A stretch of 5,983 nt of DNA, from positions 1 to 5,983 of the forward strand of contig CAKSDF010000120.1 in assembly GCA_934444695.1 (NCBI GenBank), written 5' to 3'. Below are positions 1 through 5,983 of this stretch, in pieces; within the stretch, counting starts at the first letter, position 1; each line of letters starts with the position of its first letter. Under the pieces are notes generated by a model that searched no databases, was not told where the DNA came from, and was given only the letters and a program-made list of their open reading frames with translations. Both the position numbers and the translations under genes were made by a program. The DNA is from an uncultured Eubacteriales bacterium (GTDB lineage: Bacteria > Bacillota > Clostridia > Oscillospirales > Acutalibacteraceae).

Positions 1-28
1 TGACAAAAAATATAGTTTATAGTATGAT
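1..28 (+). promoter_or_regulatory. Sigma-A-type promoter of the surface-protein gene
   Basis: The window opens with TGACA (1-5), which is a -35 box TTGACA if the base just outside the window is T. After a 17-base spacer comes TATGAT (23-28), one mismatch from the -10 consensus TATAAT. The spacer is AT-rich. Transcription would start near 34-36 and give a leader of about 56 bases before the ATG at 92. I see no riboswitch or clear operator in the leader. The first -35 base is not visible, so that part is inferred. Confidence 0.7.
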
Positions 29-77
29 AATTTAGAACATTTGGCGTATTTTCTCTAATGTCTCGAAAGTTTTTTAT

Positions 78-83
78 GGAGGG
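78..83 (+). promoter_or_regulatory. Ribosome binding site GGAGGG
   Basis: GGAGGG lies 8 bases upstream of the ATG at 92. It is a near-ideal Shine-Dalgarno sequence and settles the start of the large surface-protein gene. The ATG at 58 has no such site and opens a different, short frame. Confidence 0.9.
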
Positions 84-91
84 AAATTTTA

Positions 92-3091
92 ATGAAACTG
101 AAAAAAGCTTTATCGGTTTTGGTTGCAGCGGCAATGATGCTTACCGTAGTATCCTTGTCTTTCAGCGCCTTTGCCGAACCCGCTTCTGCGCAGCAGGTCG
201 TCAGCGCCATCGACGCTCTGCCCGAGGATTATCAGCTCCCCGTGGCCGACCAAAGCGCTGTGATTGACGCCTTCGGCACCTACGAAAGCCTGAGCGAAGA
301 CCAAAAGGCTCAGGTAACTAACATCGACAAGCTCAACAAGGACATCGCTTCCTTAAACGGTCTGTCCGACATTTGGGTAATCTACAACGGAAACGGCGGG
401 GTCACCGAATACGGCGACAGCTCATTCCCGGTGGAAACCAAGGGCCAGGACTATGTTGCCGGAAACAACATATTCTACAACAATGGGTATGAATTCCTTC
501 ATTGGTCGACCGCTCTTGCAGACGGACTCAATTTCGAGACCGGCAAGGAATTCTCGCCCGTTTCAACACTGGCGCAGCTCATTTCGAGAGAGGGCGGCGC
601 AGAGGAAAACGCCTACAAATATTATTACTTCGCATATGCAAATGCCGAGGATCTTAAGGCCGACCTTGCAGAGGCTTCCGATCCCGCCGATCCTTTCGGA
701 ACAAATGCCGGCGCAAGAGCCGTAAGCCGCGATGAAAACGGCAATCCCGTAAAGGTATGGCAGATCAACTTCTATGCAGTTTGGGACAACGTCGAAAAGA
801 CTCCTGTTACCAACGTATTTGTTTCCAACTATCCCGAAAATGTCGGCGGCGAGTACAGCGAAAAGTACATCACCGCATACGAAGGATACAACGGCCACAC
901 CATCTACAATCCCTTTGAGCAGATCGCCATTCCCGATACCGATAAGGTCTGCGTATTCAAGGCTTGGGTAGATGAAAACGGCAACGAATTTGCCGAGGGC
1001 GAGCAGTATACCGATCCCGTTGAAGGCGTTACCGCCGGAACAACCTTCTATGCCACCTGGAAAGAAGAAACCAAGGCAACCGTTACCTACAATTCCAACA
1101 ATCCCAACGGTGAAAGAGCTCAGTATATCGACAACGAAAACGATCATTTCGTCGGCGAACAGTATAAGACCATGACCTGGGCTAACCTCGAAAGAAAGGC
1201 CGAAGGCTTTGTTAAGCCCGATGACTATAAATTCGCTGGCTGGAACACCGCAGCCGACGGAAGCGGCACCGCTTATGCAGCCAACAAGCCCCTCACTCTT
1301 GAAGGCGACCTCGTCCTTTATGCACAGTGGTCGCAGGTTGCAAACTTCACCTATAATTCCAACTATCCCGGCGATGATGCCGAACAGAAGACCTTTGTTC
1401 GCACCTGGGATACCGGAACAACCAAGAACATCGATAAGCTTGAGGACATAAAGAGCTTTGCAACTCCCGAAGGTTATGCCTTTATGGGCTGGAACACCGC
1501 GGCCGACGGAAGCGGAGATTCTTATGAGCCCGGCGCCGAGATCAATGTCACCCAGAGCCTCGACCTTTATGCTCAGTGGGAACAGCTTTCGGCATATACC
1601 ATAACATACAACTCAAACGATAAGGCCAACGTAAGCGTTACCAGAACGGTATACGGCAAGGCCGGAATCGACATCAAGAGCAACACCATCGTTCTTCAGA
1701 ACGCCGACTATAAAAATATTGCAGGTCTGCTTTCCTGGAACACCAAGGCCGACGGAACAGGCGAAAGCTATGAGGCCGGCGCAGAGTTCACCATCATCGG
1801 CGATCAGACCTTCTATGCCCAGTGGGATAAAGCAGCTCACGATATGGAGTTTACCTTTATCGACCTGCCCGAGAAGGCCGAGGTTACCGCAGACAGCGTG
1901 GAAACTATCAGAGCCGCAAGAAAGACCTACGATGCACTTCCTGCCGAATCTCAGGGCAGAGTACGCAGCTATAAGAGACTTGTGGACGCAGAATCCTACT
2001 GCGCTCCCCACGACATCTGGGTGCTTTACGACGGCAACGGCGGAACCATCGAGTCCGACGGCAGCCACAGCACGAGAAAGATCCTTTCCGACATCTATCA
2101 GGTAAACGACAGCTTTACCTCTTCGGCCAACATCTTCTCCTACATCAACCCCGATAACGGCCTTGAATTCCCCTTCCTTTACTGGTGCACAGACATTACC
2201 GGCGGCTACACCTTCGGAACCGAAAAGACCGTTGACATCAAGAGTGTTCTCGGTAAATATGTTGACGATCCCACCGCAGACGGACGCGACACCTTCTTCG
2301 ATTATGTCTATGCCAGCATCGAGGATCAGAAGGCCGACCGACTTGACGCTCAGGTAAACGACACCGCCAACACCGGTGCAAGATCGGTTTACAAGAACGC
2401 CGCAGGCGAGGGCATTAAGGTCTGGCAGATCAGCCTCTACGCCATCTGGGACAACATCAGCAAGGAATACCTCACCAACACCTATCATCCCAATTTCCCC
2501 GAATCCATCAAGGATCTTGAGCCCGAAAGCGTTACCGACGAGGTTATAATGGGTGACAGCGCCTTCACTCTCGAGAATGTTTTCGAGGATGTAACGGCTA
2601 CCCTCGGAATCGAGCTTGCCGGATGGTGCGTTGATCCCGACGGAAACGATGAAATATTCGATCCCGGAATGGAATACACCGATCCTGTGGACGGTGCTAC
2701 CGCATCCATGGAATTCTACGCTCAGTGGGAGCCGGTGGAAGTAGAATTTGTTATAACCTACGATTCCAACGATGAGTACGGAGACACCTACGAAGAATTC
2801 ATTTCCGAGTACGGCCCTGTTCCGATCGAGGCAGAGGTTATCGGCTGCCCCATCGACTTTACAAACGACAGCTACTTCTACAGCTGGAATACCGAGCCCG
2901 ACGGAAGCGGTGAAACCTATGAAGAAGGCGATCTCATCAGCCTTTCGGAGGATATCACCCTTTATGCACAGTGGGACGGCGATGATGAGTTCGACGATGT
3001 CGATACCGGTGATACCGCAACGGTAGCCGGAGCAATTGCTGTTGCAGCTGCCGCAGCCGGACTGTTCATAGTATTTAAAAAGAAGAAATAA
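92..3091 (+). CDS. InlB B-repeat (Listeria-Bacteroides repeat) exported surface protein
   Basis: A 999-residue protein probably displayed on the cell surface; ligand and role are unknown. Residues 1-28 are a signal peptide (KLKK, hydrophobic core, cleavage after AFA). Residues 32-90 form a helical spacer of a type common in clostridial surface proteins. Residues 92-232 are a large InlB-like module starting DIWVIYNGNGG and ending FYAVWDN. Four ordinary B-repeats follow at about 239-323, 328-413, 417-496 and 503-578, with the signatures YNSN, GWNTAADGSG and YAQW. A second helical spacer (584-636), a second large module (641-786) and two more B-repeats (793-879, 886-961) repeat the pattern. The end has an acidic linker, DVDTGD (969-974), a hydrophobic segment (about 976-995) and KKKK. 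This resembles a sortase signal but lacks the usual proline, so wall attachment is uncertain and membrane anchoring is possible. InlB-type repeats are beta-grasp-like stalk or adhesion modules in known proteins. It has its own promoter and terminator, so it is probably monocistronic. Stop codon TAA. Confidence 0.93.
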   Translation: MKLKKALSVLVAAAMMLTVVSLSFSAFAEPASAQQVVSAIDALPEDYQLPVADQSAVIDAFGTYESLSEDQKAQVTNIDKLNKDIASLNGLSDIWVIYNGNGGVTEYGDSSFPVETKGQDYVAGNNIFYNNGYEFLHWSTALADGLNFETGKEFSPVSTLAQLISREGGAEENAYKYYYFAYANAEDLKADLAEASDPADPFGTNAGARAVSRDENGNPVKVWQINFYAVWDNVEKTPVTNVFVSNYPENVGGEYSEKYITAYEGYNGHTIYNPFEQIAIPDTDKVCVFKAWVDENGNEFAEGEQYTDPVEGVTAGTTFYATWKEETKATVTYNSNNPNGERAQYIDNENDHFVGEQYKTMTWANLERKAEGFVKPDDYKFAGWNTAADGSGTAYAANKPLTLEGDLVLYAQWSQVANFTYNSNYPGDDAEQKTFVRTWDTGTTKNIDKLEDIKSFATPEGYAFMGWNTAADGSGDSYEPGAEINVTQSLDLYAQWEQLSAYTITYNSNDKANVSVTRTVYGKAGIDIKSNTIVLQNADYKNIAGLLSWNTKADGTGESYEAGAEFTIIGDQTFYAQWDKAAHDMEFTFIDLPEKAEVTADSVETIRAARKTYDALPAESQGRVRSYKRLVDAESYCAPHDIWVLYDGNGGTIESDGSHSTRKILSDIYQVNDSFTSSANIFSYINPDNGLEFPFLYWCTDITGGYTFGTEKTVDIKSVLGKYVDDPTADGRDTFFDYVYASIEDQKADRLDAQVNDTANTGARSVYKNAAGEGIKVWQISLYAIWDNISKEYLTNTYHPNFPESIKDLEPESVTDEVIMGDSAFTLENVFEDVTATLGIELAGWCVDPDGNDEIFDPGMEYTDPVDGATASMEFYAQWEPVEVEFVITYDSNDEYGDTYEEFISEYGPVPIEAEVIGCPIDFTNDSYFYSWNTEPDGSGETYEEGDLISLSEDITLYAQWDGDDEFDDVDTGDTATVAGAIAVAAAAAGLFIVFKKKK
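185..787 (+). repeat. Protein-level duplication, copy 1 (helical spacer + large InlB-like module)
   Basis: Residues 32-232 of the surface protein. The helical part has the pattern DALPE...AVIDAF..Y.SLSEDQKAQV...DKL. The large module runs from DIWVIYNGNGG to INFYAVWDN. It matches the block encoded at 1841-2449 in order and spacing, but the two copies have diverged well below DNA-level identity, so the duplication is old. Confidence 0.8.
1238..1266 (+). repeat. 29-bp near-identical DNA repeat, copy 1
   Basis: Encodes GWNTAADGSG in the second ordinary B-repeat. It matches 1487-1515 at 28 of 29 bases (A instead of G at the 15th position). It is the closest DNA-level match I found between B-repeats and suggests recent duplication or gene conversion of this part. 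Confidence 0.75.
1487..1515 (+). repeat. 29-bp near-identical DNA repeat, copy 2
   Basis: Encodes GWNTAADGSG in the third ordinary B-repeat and differs from 1238-1266 by one base. Recombination between the two copies would delete 249 bases, which is 83 codons and exactly in frame, so one whole B-repeat could be lost or gained. Confidence 0.75.
1841..2449 (+). repeat. Protein-level duplication, copy 2 (helical spacer + large InlB-like module)
   Basis: Residues 584-786 of the surface protein, matching copy 1 at 185-787. Shared landmarks are DLPE..., then ...YDALPAESQGRV, DIWVLYDGNGG, an aromatic-W-[SC]-T turn, a YxxYA-type strand followed by EDQKAD, NTGAR, and KVWQISLYAIWDN. It is followed by only two ordinary B-repeats, against four after copy 1. 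Confidence 0.8.
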
Positions 3092-3106
3092 AAATCTTCG
3101 GTCGAT

Positions 3107-3135
3107 GTAACGGCAGAGATTAAATCCTGCGTTAC
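3107..3135 (+). other. Imperfect hairpin just after the surface-protein gene
   Basis: GTAACGGCAG (3107-3116) pairs with CTGCGTTAC (3127-3135), with one bulged base and a ten-base loop. There is no T-run after it, so it is not itself a terminator. It could protect the 3' end of the mRNA or be chance. Confidence 0.35.
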
Positions 3136-3150
3136 CCTTGATTAAAATAA

Positions 3151-3187
3151 ACGCCGCCGTTCTTTTAAAAAGAACAGCGGCGTTTTT
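3151..3187 (+). terminator. Rho-independent terminator of the surface-protein gene
   Basis: ACGCCGC (3151-3157) pairs with GCGGCGT (3177-3183). After one C/A mismatch the inner stem GTTCTT pairs with AAGAAC around an A/T-rich loop. The right arm runs into TTTTT (3183-3187). It lies 60 bases after the TAA of the plus-strand gene. The A-rich bases on its left could also give weak termination in the other direction. Confidence 0.88.
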
Positions 3188-3248
3188 GCGTTGTCAGTGG
3201 CCGGAGGGTATTGGTGGGAAATTACAGTCTGAATTTTTCAGCAAATGC

Positions 3249-3283
3249 AAAAAGCGCGCCCGCGTAAAATACGCGGGCGCGCT
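3249..3283 (-). terminator. Rho-independent terminator of the murC operon
   Basis: A perfect 13-bp GC-rich stem: AGCGCGCCCGCGT (3253-3265) pairs with ACGCGGGCGCGCT (3271-3283) around a five-base AT loop. Read on the minus strand, the stem is followed by TTTTT (complement of 3249-3253) and then GCATTT. It therefore ends transcription coming from the right, about 260 bases after the last stop codon of the minus-strand operon. With the terminator at 3151-3187 it insulates the two convergent units. Confidence 0.88.
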
Positions 3284-3289
3284 GTACGT

Positions 3290-3324
3290 TATAAATGCGT
3301 TATATCTATAAATGCGTTTATATC
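3290..3324. repeat. Two tandem 17/18-bp direct repeats
   Basis: TATAAATGCGTTATATC (3290-3306) is followed directly by TATAAATGCGTTTATATC (3307-3324). The second copy has one extra T. The repeats sit next to the minus-strand terminator in the untranslated region. Two adjacent copies without spacers are not a CRISPR array. They could be a slippage duplication or a pair of protein-binding sites. Confidence 0.7.
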
Positions 3325-3542
3325 CGTTTTCCGTGCTTTTGCATATGCAGCCGGAAGAGGGGCGGTACAAATGCCGGTGCATAAATGTCGGCTCACAAAG
3401 CTGATGAGTGGGGATGGTTGACAGTATTCGCGAACGGGACAGTGCAGGGCTTGCGTGGTGTGCTGCGGTGTGCCAAGTGCCTTGTGACGGGCCTTTTGCG
3501 CTGCCAATCGATAGAACGGTTTTGGCGGGCGGTGAGCCTTTA

Positions 3543-4220
3543 TCAGGTCAGCTTTTCAAGAACGGTCTTATAAAGCTCGGAAGGATCCTTAAGGAAGTTT
3601 TCCTTTGCGATGTTGGCCTGCATTGCGTCGGCCACTAGGAATTTTACCGTCATAAGCTCAAGGGAGCCGTCCTTTATGACGATCGACACTTCATATCCCG
3701 AGTTGGTTTTTGTTATACCGATCTCGTTTTCTTTAAGCGCCCTTGCCTTTGAAAGCAGCGCTGTGGCCTGCTTGACCGCTCTTTCTCTGACCGAGAAGGG
3801 AAGGGAAGTCTCGAGCATTTCGGCAAATTCTCTGCCCTTTAAAGCCAGGGTAAAGCAGCTTTCGCCGTCCTCTTCGCCCACCGTGACCGCCTGGGTCTTG
3901 ATAAGCTCGGAAATGGCCTGGGAAAGATTCCAGTAGCTGGCCAGTCCGTCGGTCTGAATGGCTTCGTCGATGAGACTGCGTCTAAGGGGCGTTCCCACCG
4001 TTTTAAGCATATAGCAAACAAGTATCTTTATGTCGTCGATATCCCGCAGTCCGCCTACTTCTACGCCATAATCAAAGCCGGTGGTGTGGCGGCGCTGAGG
4101 CACATCCTCAACCACCCTTGCCGACACCTTGTCAAGCTCGCCTGCGCCCACTGTGATTATAAGATCGCCGGGACGGGCGATTTTCCGAAGAAATTCCACC
4201 ATATCGTCAAAATCAGGCAT
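3543..4220 (-). CDS. MurC C-terminal tail in frame with a DUF4364-like winged-helix protein
   Basis: Read from the ATG at 4220 this is 225 residues in two parts. Residues 1 to about 38 (PDFDDMVEFL, then RPGDLIITVGAGELDKV) are the usual end of MurC, which is missing from the frame upstream. The rest resembles DUF4364, a Firmicutes family of about 170-190 residues. It starts near GFDYGVEVGGLRDIDDIKIL, has a winged-helix-like N-terminal half (helices, then a beta-wing around EEDGESCFTLALKGREF), and ends in a beta-rich part with a final helix. A likely independent start is the GTG at 4103, giving 186 residues, with a weak AAGGG about 11 bases upstream. The ATG at 4220 has GAAGG 10 bases upstream and lies three bases after the murC TAG, so re-initiation is possible. 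A DNA-binding role is suggested only by the fold. The frame is the same as murC. Stop codon TGA. The family assignment is from memory of family features, not a search. Confidence 0.8.
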   Translation of the reverse strand: MPDFDDMVEFLRKIARPGDLIITVGAGELDKVSARVVEDVPQRRHTTGFDYGVEVGGLRDIDDIKILVCYMLKTVGTPLRRSLIDEAIQTDGLASYWNLSQAISELIKTQAVTVGEEDGESCFTLALKGREFAEMLETSLPFSVRERAVKQATALLSKARALKENEIGITKTNSGYEVSIVIKDGSLELMTVKFLVADAMQANIAKENFLKDPSELYKTVLEKLT

Positions 4221-4223
4221 ATA

Positions 4224-4226
4224 CTA
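4224..4226 (-). other. In-frame amber (TAG) codon inside murC
   Basis: On the minus strand the codons read ...AAA ATC GAA GGC TCA TAG TAT ATG CCT GAT TTT.... Before the TAG the protein is DLAAKIEGS. After it, in the same frame, it is YMPDFDDMVEFL, the usual continuation of MurC. The spacing fits exactly one residue at the TAG, and one base change from CAG, AAG or GAG would give it. The other complete stop codons seen in the window are TAA, TAA and TGA. TAG may therefore be an error, a mutation, or a codon that is read through. Confidence 0.85.
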
Positions 4227-5489
4227 TGAGCCTTCGATTTTTGCCGCAAGATCGCGGGAAGTGATGTTTGTGGTGTTTTTCTCCCGGGCGGCGTATATGT
4301 CGGCCAGCACGAGAATGTCGGGACGGGAAAGCTGTTTGACAAAATCGTCGAAAAATGCGGCGGTACGTGTGAAGGTGTGGGGCTGGAAAGCGCAGATTAT
4401 GCGCTCGTATCCCATACTTTCGGCCATATCGAAAAGCACCTTCAGCTCGCCGGGATGGTGGGCGTAATCGTCGTATACCATTGCGCCGGAATACTGCCCT
4501 TTAAATTCAAATCTTCTGGCAACCCCGCCGTAGGAGGAAAGTCCCCGCTCGATGGAATCGGGATCAAATCCTACCGAAAGTGCGGCGGCGGCAGCGCCGA
4601 GGGCGTTTAATATATTGTGCCGTCCGGGAACCAGCAGGCGTATGTGCGCCTGTTTTTCCCCTTTGAAATAGAGATCGAATTCTCCCATTCCGTGGTTGAA
4701 TCTGACTTTTTCGGCTGTTACGTCGGCATCGCTGTCTATTCCGAAGGTTATCTTTTTGCGGTCGACATCCTTAACCGTGTCGAGAGTGTTTGGATCATCG
4801 GAATTGATGACCACAATTCCTCTGTCGGCCGGAGTTTTGAGCGCAAATTCTTTAAAAGAATGTTTAACATCGTCAAGATCCTTGAAAAAGTCGATATGAT
4901 CGCATTCGACATTCATTATGACGGCGACGGTGGGAAAAAATTTTAAAAAGGAGTTACAATATTCGCAAGCCTCCAAAATAATCGTGTCTCCCTTGCCGAC
5001 GCGGTGGCCTCCTCCGATAAGTGGGAGCGATCCGCCTATCATAACGGTTGGATCGGCCGATGCGGCCATGGCAATGTGGGTGAGCATAGAGGTGGTTGTG
5101 GTTTTTCCGTGGGTGCCGGAAACGCACACGGCATTTTTATACCGCTGCATAATGGCGCCCCAGCCCTCTGCCCGCGAAAAAACTGGGATTCCGAGCTTTT
5201 TGGCCTCAACTATCTCGGGATTGTCGTCCTTTATGGCGGCCGAGCGGATGATATAATCGGCCTCTCTTACGTTCTCGGCAAAATGGCCCACATAAATCTT
5301 TACCTTTTGTCTCGAAAGGCTTTTGGTGGCCGAGCTGCTTTGCATATCCGAGCCGGTTATTTTGTGACCGCTTTCAAGAAGGGTTTCGGCCAGCGAGCAC
5401 ATTGAAACTCCGCCGATTCCGATGAGGTGGGCGGTTTTTTGTTTGTCCTTTATAAAATCCGAAATATCGGGACGGTTGGTATTTCCCAT
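4224..5489 (-). CDS. murC: UDP-N-acetylmuramate--L-alanine ligase MurC, C-terminus cut by TAG
   Basis: Cytoplasmic ATP-dependent ligase that adds L-alanine to UDP-N-acetylmuramate, the first amino-acid step of peptidoglycan peptide synthesis. Visible motifs in order are the N-terminal Rossmann loop GIGGVSM (24-30), the ATP-binding GTHGKTTTTSM (125-135), EACEY (173-177), NVECDHIDFF (193-202), GRHNILNALGA (289-299), RRFEFKG (325-331), YDDYAHHPGE (339-348), QPHTFTRT (369-376) and ADIYAARE (396-403). HHP and YAARE are typical of MurC rather than MurD, MurE or MurF. The frame ends after 421 residues, shorter than the roughly 455-470 residues usual for the family. The missing 35-40 residues lie directly downstream in the same frame. 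All catalytic motifs are present, so the truncated form lacks only the end of the third domain, whose loss could destabilise it. The start is fixed by GAGGTG five bases upstream of the ATG. It begins 11 bases after the preceding gene's stop, so the two are probably co-transcribed. Confidence 0.95.
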   Translation of the reverse strand: MGNTNRPDISDFIKDKQKTAHLIGIGGVSMCSLAETLLESGHKITGSDMQSSSATKSLSRQKVKIYVGHFAENVREADYIIRSAAIKDDNPEIVEAKKLGIPVFSRAEGWGAIMQRYKNAVCVSGTHGKTTTTSMLTHIAMAASADPTVMIGGSLPLIGGGHRVGKGDTIILEACEYCNSFLKFFPTVAVIMNVECDHIDFFKDLDDVKHSFKEFALKTPADRGIVVINSDDPNTLDTVKDVDRKKITFGIDSDADVTAEKVRFNHGMGEFDLYFKGEKQAHIRLLVPGRHNILNALGAAAAALSVGFDPDSIERGLSSYGGVARRFEFKGQYSGAMVYDDYAHHPGELKVLFDMAESMGYERIICAFQPHTFTRTAAFFDDFVKQLSRPDILVLADIYAAREKNTTNITSRDLAAKIEGS

Positions 5490-5494
5490 AAGTA

Positions 5495-5500
5495 CACCTC
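5495..5500 (-). promoter_or_regulatory. murC ribosome binding site abutting the upstream stop codon
   Basis: On the minus strand GAGGTG is five bases before the murC ATG and starts immediately after the TAA (5501-5503) of the upstream gene. This packing suggests translational coupling between the two genes. Confidence 0.8.
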
Positions 5501-5983
5501 TTATAATTTAAAAATTCCTTTATCGGTCAGCACAAATTCGTTGGAATTGATCTTTTCATAGTCCTTAACGGGCTCTTTAAAACGAAGATAATCGGCGACC
5601 GTAAAATTTTCGGTGTCTATTTCGATTATTTTGTTTTGGTCGGTTGCACAAACGCGCAGACGGTTTTCTTCACCTGCGTAAATTCCCGCAAGGCCGCCGG
5701 GCAGGTCGTTTTCCCCGCCGATTCTGAGCGTCCTTCTCAGGTGGTGTTCCACCGAATAGGCAATGACGGCCGAGGGGTCTTTGTATGTTGCCCATACCGT
5801 GCTCCCGAAAATGGCAAGCCCCGACGGAGCCTGATCCTTATAGAGCATATGACCGCTCCATTCGACATTTCCGTCCTTGCCGTATATGCTGGCGCTGCCG
5901 TTTTTTAGCACGATCAGAGCGCGGAAATCCGAAAGGATTACCGCCTTGCAGGAAATAAATTCGTTGGGATCGCTTTCAAACTT
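5501..5983 (-). CDS. Unidentified protein, 3' fragment, beta-propeller-like
   Basis: The last 160 residues of a gene whose 5' end lies beyond the right edge. The frame is open to the last base of the window (first visible residues KFESDPNEFISCKA), so an internal GTG at 5911 is not the likely start. I do not recognise the family. The sequence is rich in short beta-strands separated by turns, with repeating segments of the kind found in NHL or WD-like propeller blades: GLAIFGSTVWATYKDPSAVI, then GLAGIYAGEENRLRVCATDQ, and finally NEFVLTDKGIFKL. No signal peptide or membrane segment is visible in this part. It ends with TAA 11 bases before murC, in the same direction, so it is probably in the same operon. 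A scaffold or sensor role in envelope synthesis would be a guess from position only. Confidence 0.75.
   Translation of the reverse strand, partial: KFESDPNEFISCKAVILSDFRALIVLKNGSASIYGKDGNVEWSGHMLYKDQAPSGLAIFGSTVWATYKDPSAVIAYSVEHHLRRTLRIGGENDLPGGLAGIYAGEENRLRVCATDQNKIIEIDTENFTVADYLRFKEPVKDYEKINSNEFVLTDKGIFKL

Larger units (their letters stand above)
3092..3542. other. Intergenic region between convergent units, no gene supported
   Basis: This 451-base stretch holds a hairpin (3107-3135), two opposed terminators (3151-3187 and 3249-3283) and the tandem repeat (3290-3324). In 3325-3542 I see no ribosome binding site with a credible reading frame, no tRNA, and no RNA family I recognise. Short open frames on both strands there lack start signals and have protein sequences without recognisable motifs. 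On the minus strand the stretch is the 3' untranslated region of the operon. Confidence 0.7.

Noticed and set aside
563..1147. Open frame of 194 codons on the minus strand
   Set aside because: Also antisense to the surface-protein gene. The hydrophobic translation reflects the complement of acidic codons and is not evidence of a membrane protein.
1613..2488. Long open frame of 291 codons on the minus strand
   Set aside because: It is antisense to the surface-protein gene, whose codon bias keeps this frame open. It has no recognisable motif.
3290..3324. Tandem repeats as a possible CRISPR remnant
   Set aside because: The two copies are directly adjacent with no spacer, and there is no cas gene or leader in the window.
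3418..3423. TTGACA resembling a plus-strand -35 box
   Set aside because: No -10-like sequence lies 16-18 bases downstream, and no gene follows on that strand.
3289..3507. Short minus-strand frame of 72 codons after the DUF4364-like gene
   Set aside because: No ribosome binding site, low-complexity composition, and it reads through the tandem repeat up to the terminator hairpin.
3385..3573. Short plus-strand frame of 62 codons (with another at 3408-3638)
   Set aside because: No ribosome binding site, no recognisable motif, and it runs into the 3' end of the opposite gene.
4221..4229. Frameshift as the cause of the murC break
   Set aside because: The codons before and after the TAG are in the same frame, so a base substitution or sense reading of TAG is needed, not an insertion or deletion.

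Overview
The window looks like chromosomal DNA from a Gram-positive bacterium of the Clostridia, probably a gut-type member of the Oscillospirales/Ruminococcaceae. The evidence is a strong GGAGGG ribosome binding site, a large exported InlB-type repeat protein with a C-terminal hydrophobic anchor, a clostridial-type MurC, and a neighbour resembling DUF4364, a family I know from Firmicutes. The lineage is an inference from these features, not a measured placement.

Left half (1-3190, plus strand): a complete single-gene transcription unit. A sigma-A-type promoter at the left edge and a GGAGGG site precede a 999-residue exported surface protein. It has a signal peptide, two helical spacers, two large InlB-like modules, six ordinary InlB B-repeats, an acidic linker, a degenerate sortase-like motif, a membrane segment and a KKKK tail. 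The protein is an internal duplication: helix + large module + four repeats, then helix + large module + two repeats. A rho-independent terminator follows.

Middle (3092-3542): no convincing gene. It holds the terminator of the plus-strand unit, a GC-rich hairpin terminator facing the other way for the minus-strand operon, two tandem 17/18-bp repeats, and about 220 bases with nothing I can name.

Right half (3543-5983, minus strand): an operon transcribed leftwards. It runs from a 3' gene fragment resembling a beta-propeller (cut by the right edge), through murC (UDP-N-acetylmuramate--L-alanine ligase), to a DUF4364-like winged-helix protein.

The most unusual point is the murC/DUF4364 junction. 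MurC stops at an in-frame TAG (4224-4226), but the missing end of MurC continues in the same frame directly after it. That end then runs, with no stop codon, into the DUF4364-like protein. The locus is therefore one 649-codon frame broken by a single amber codon. It may be a sequencing or assembly error, a point mutation, UAG readthrough or recoding, or a split MurC whose tail is made by re-initiation at the ATG three bases after the stop.
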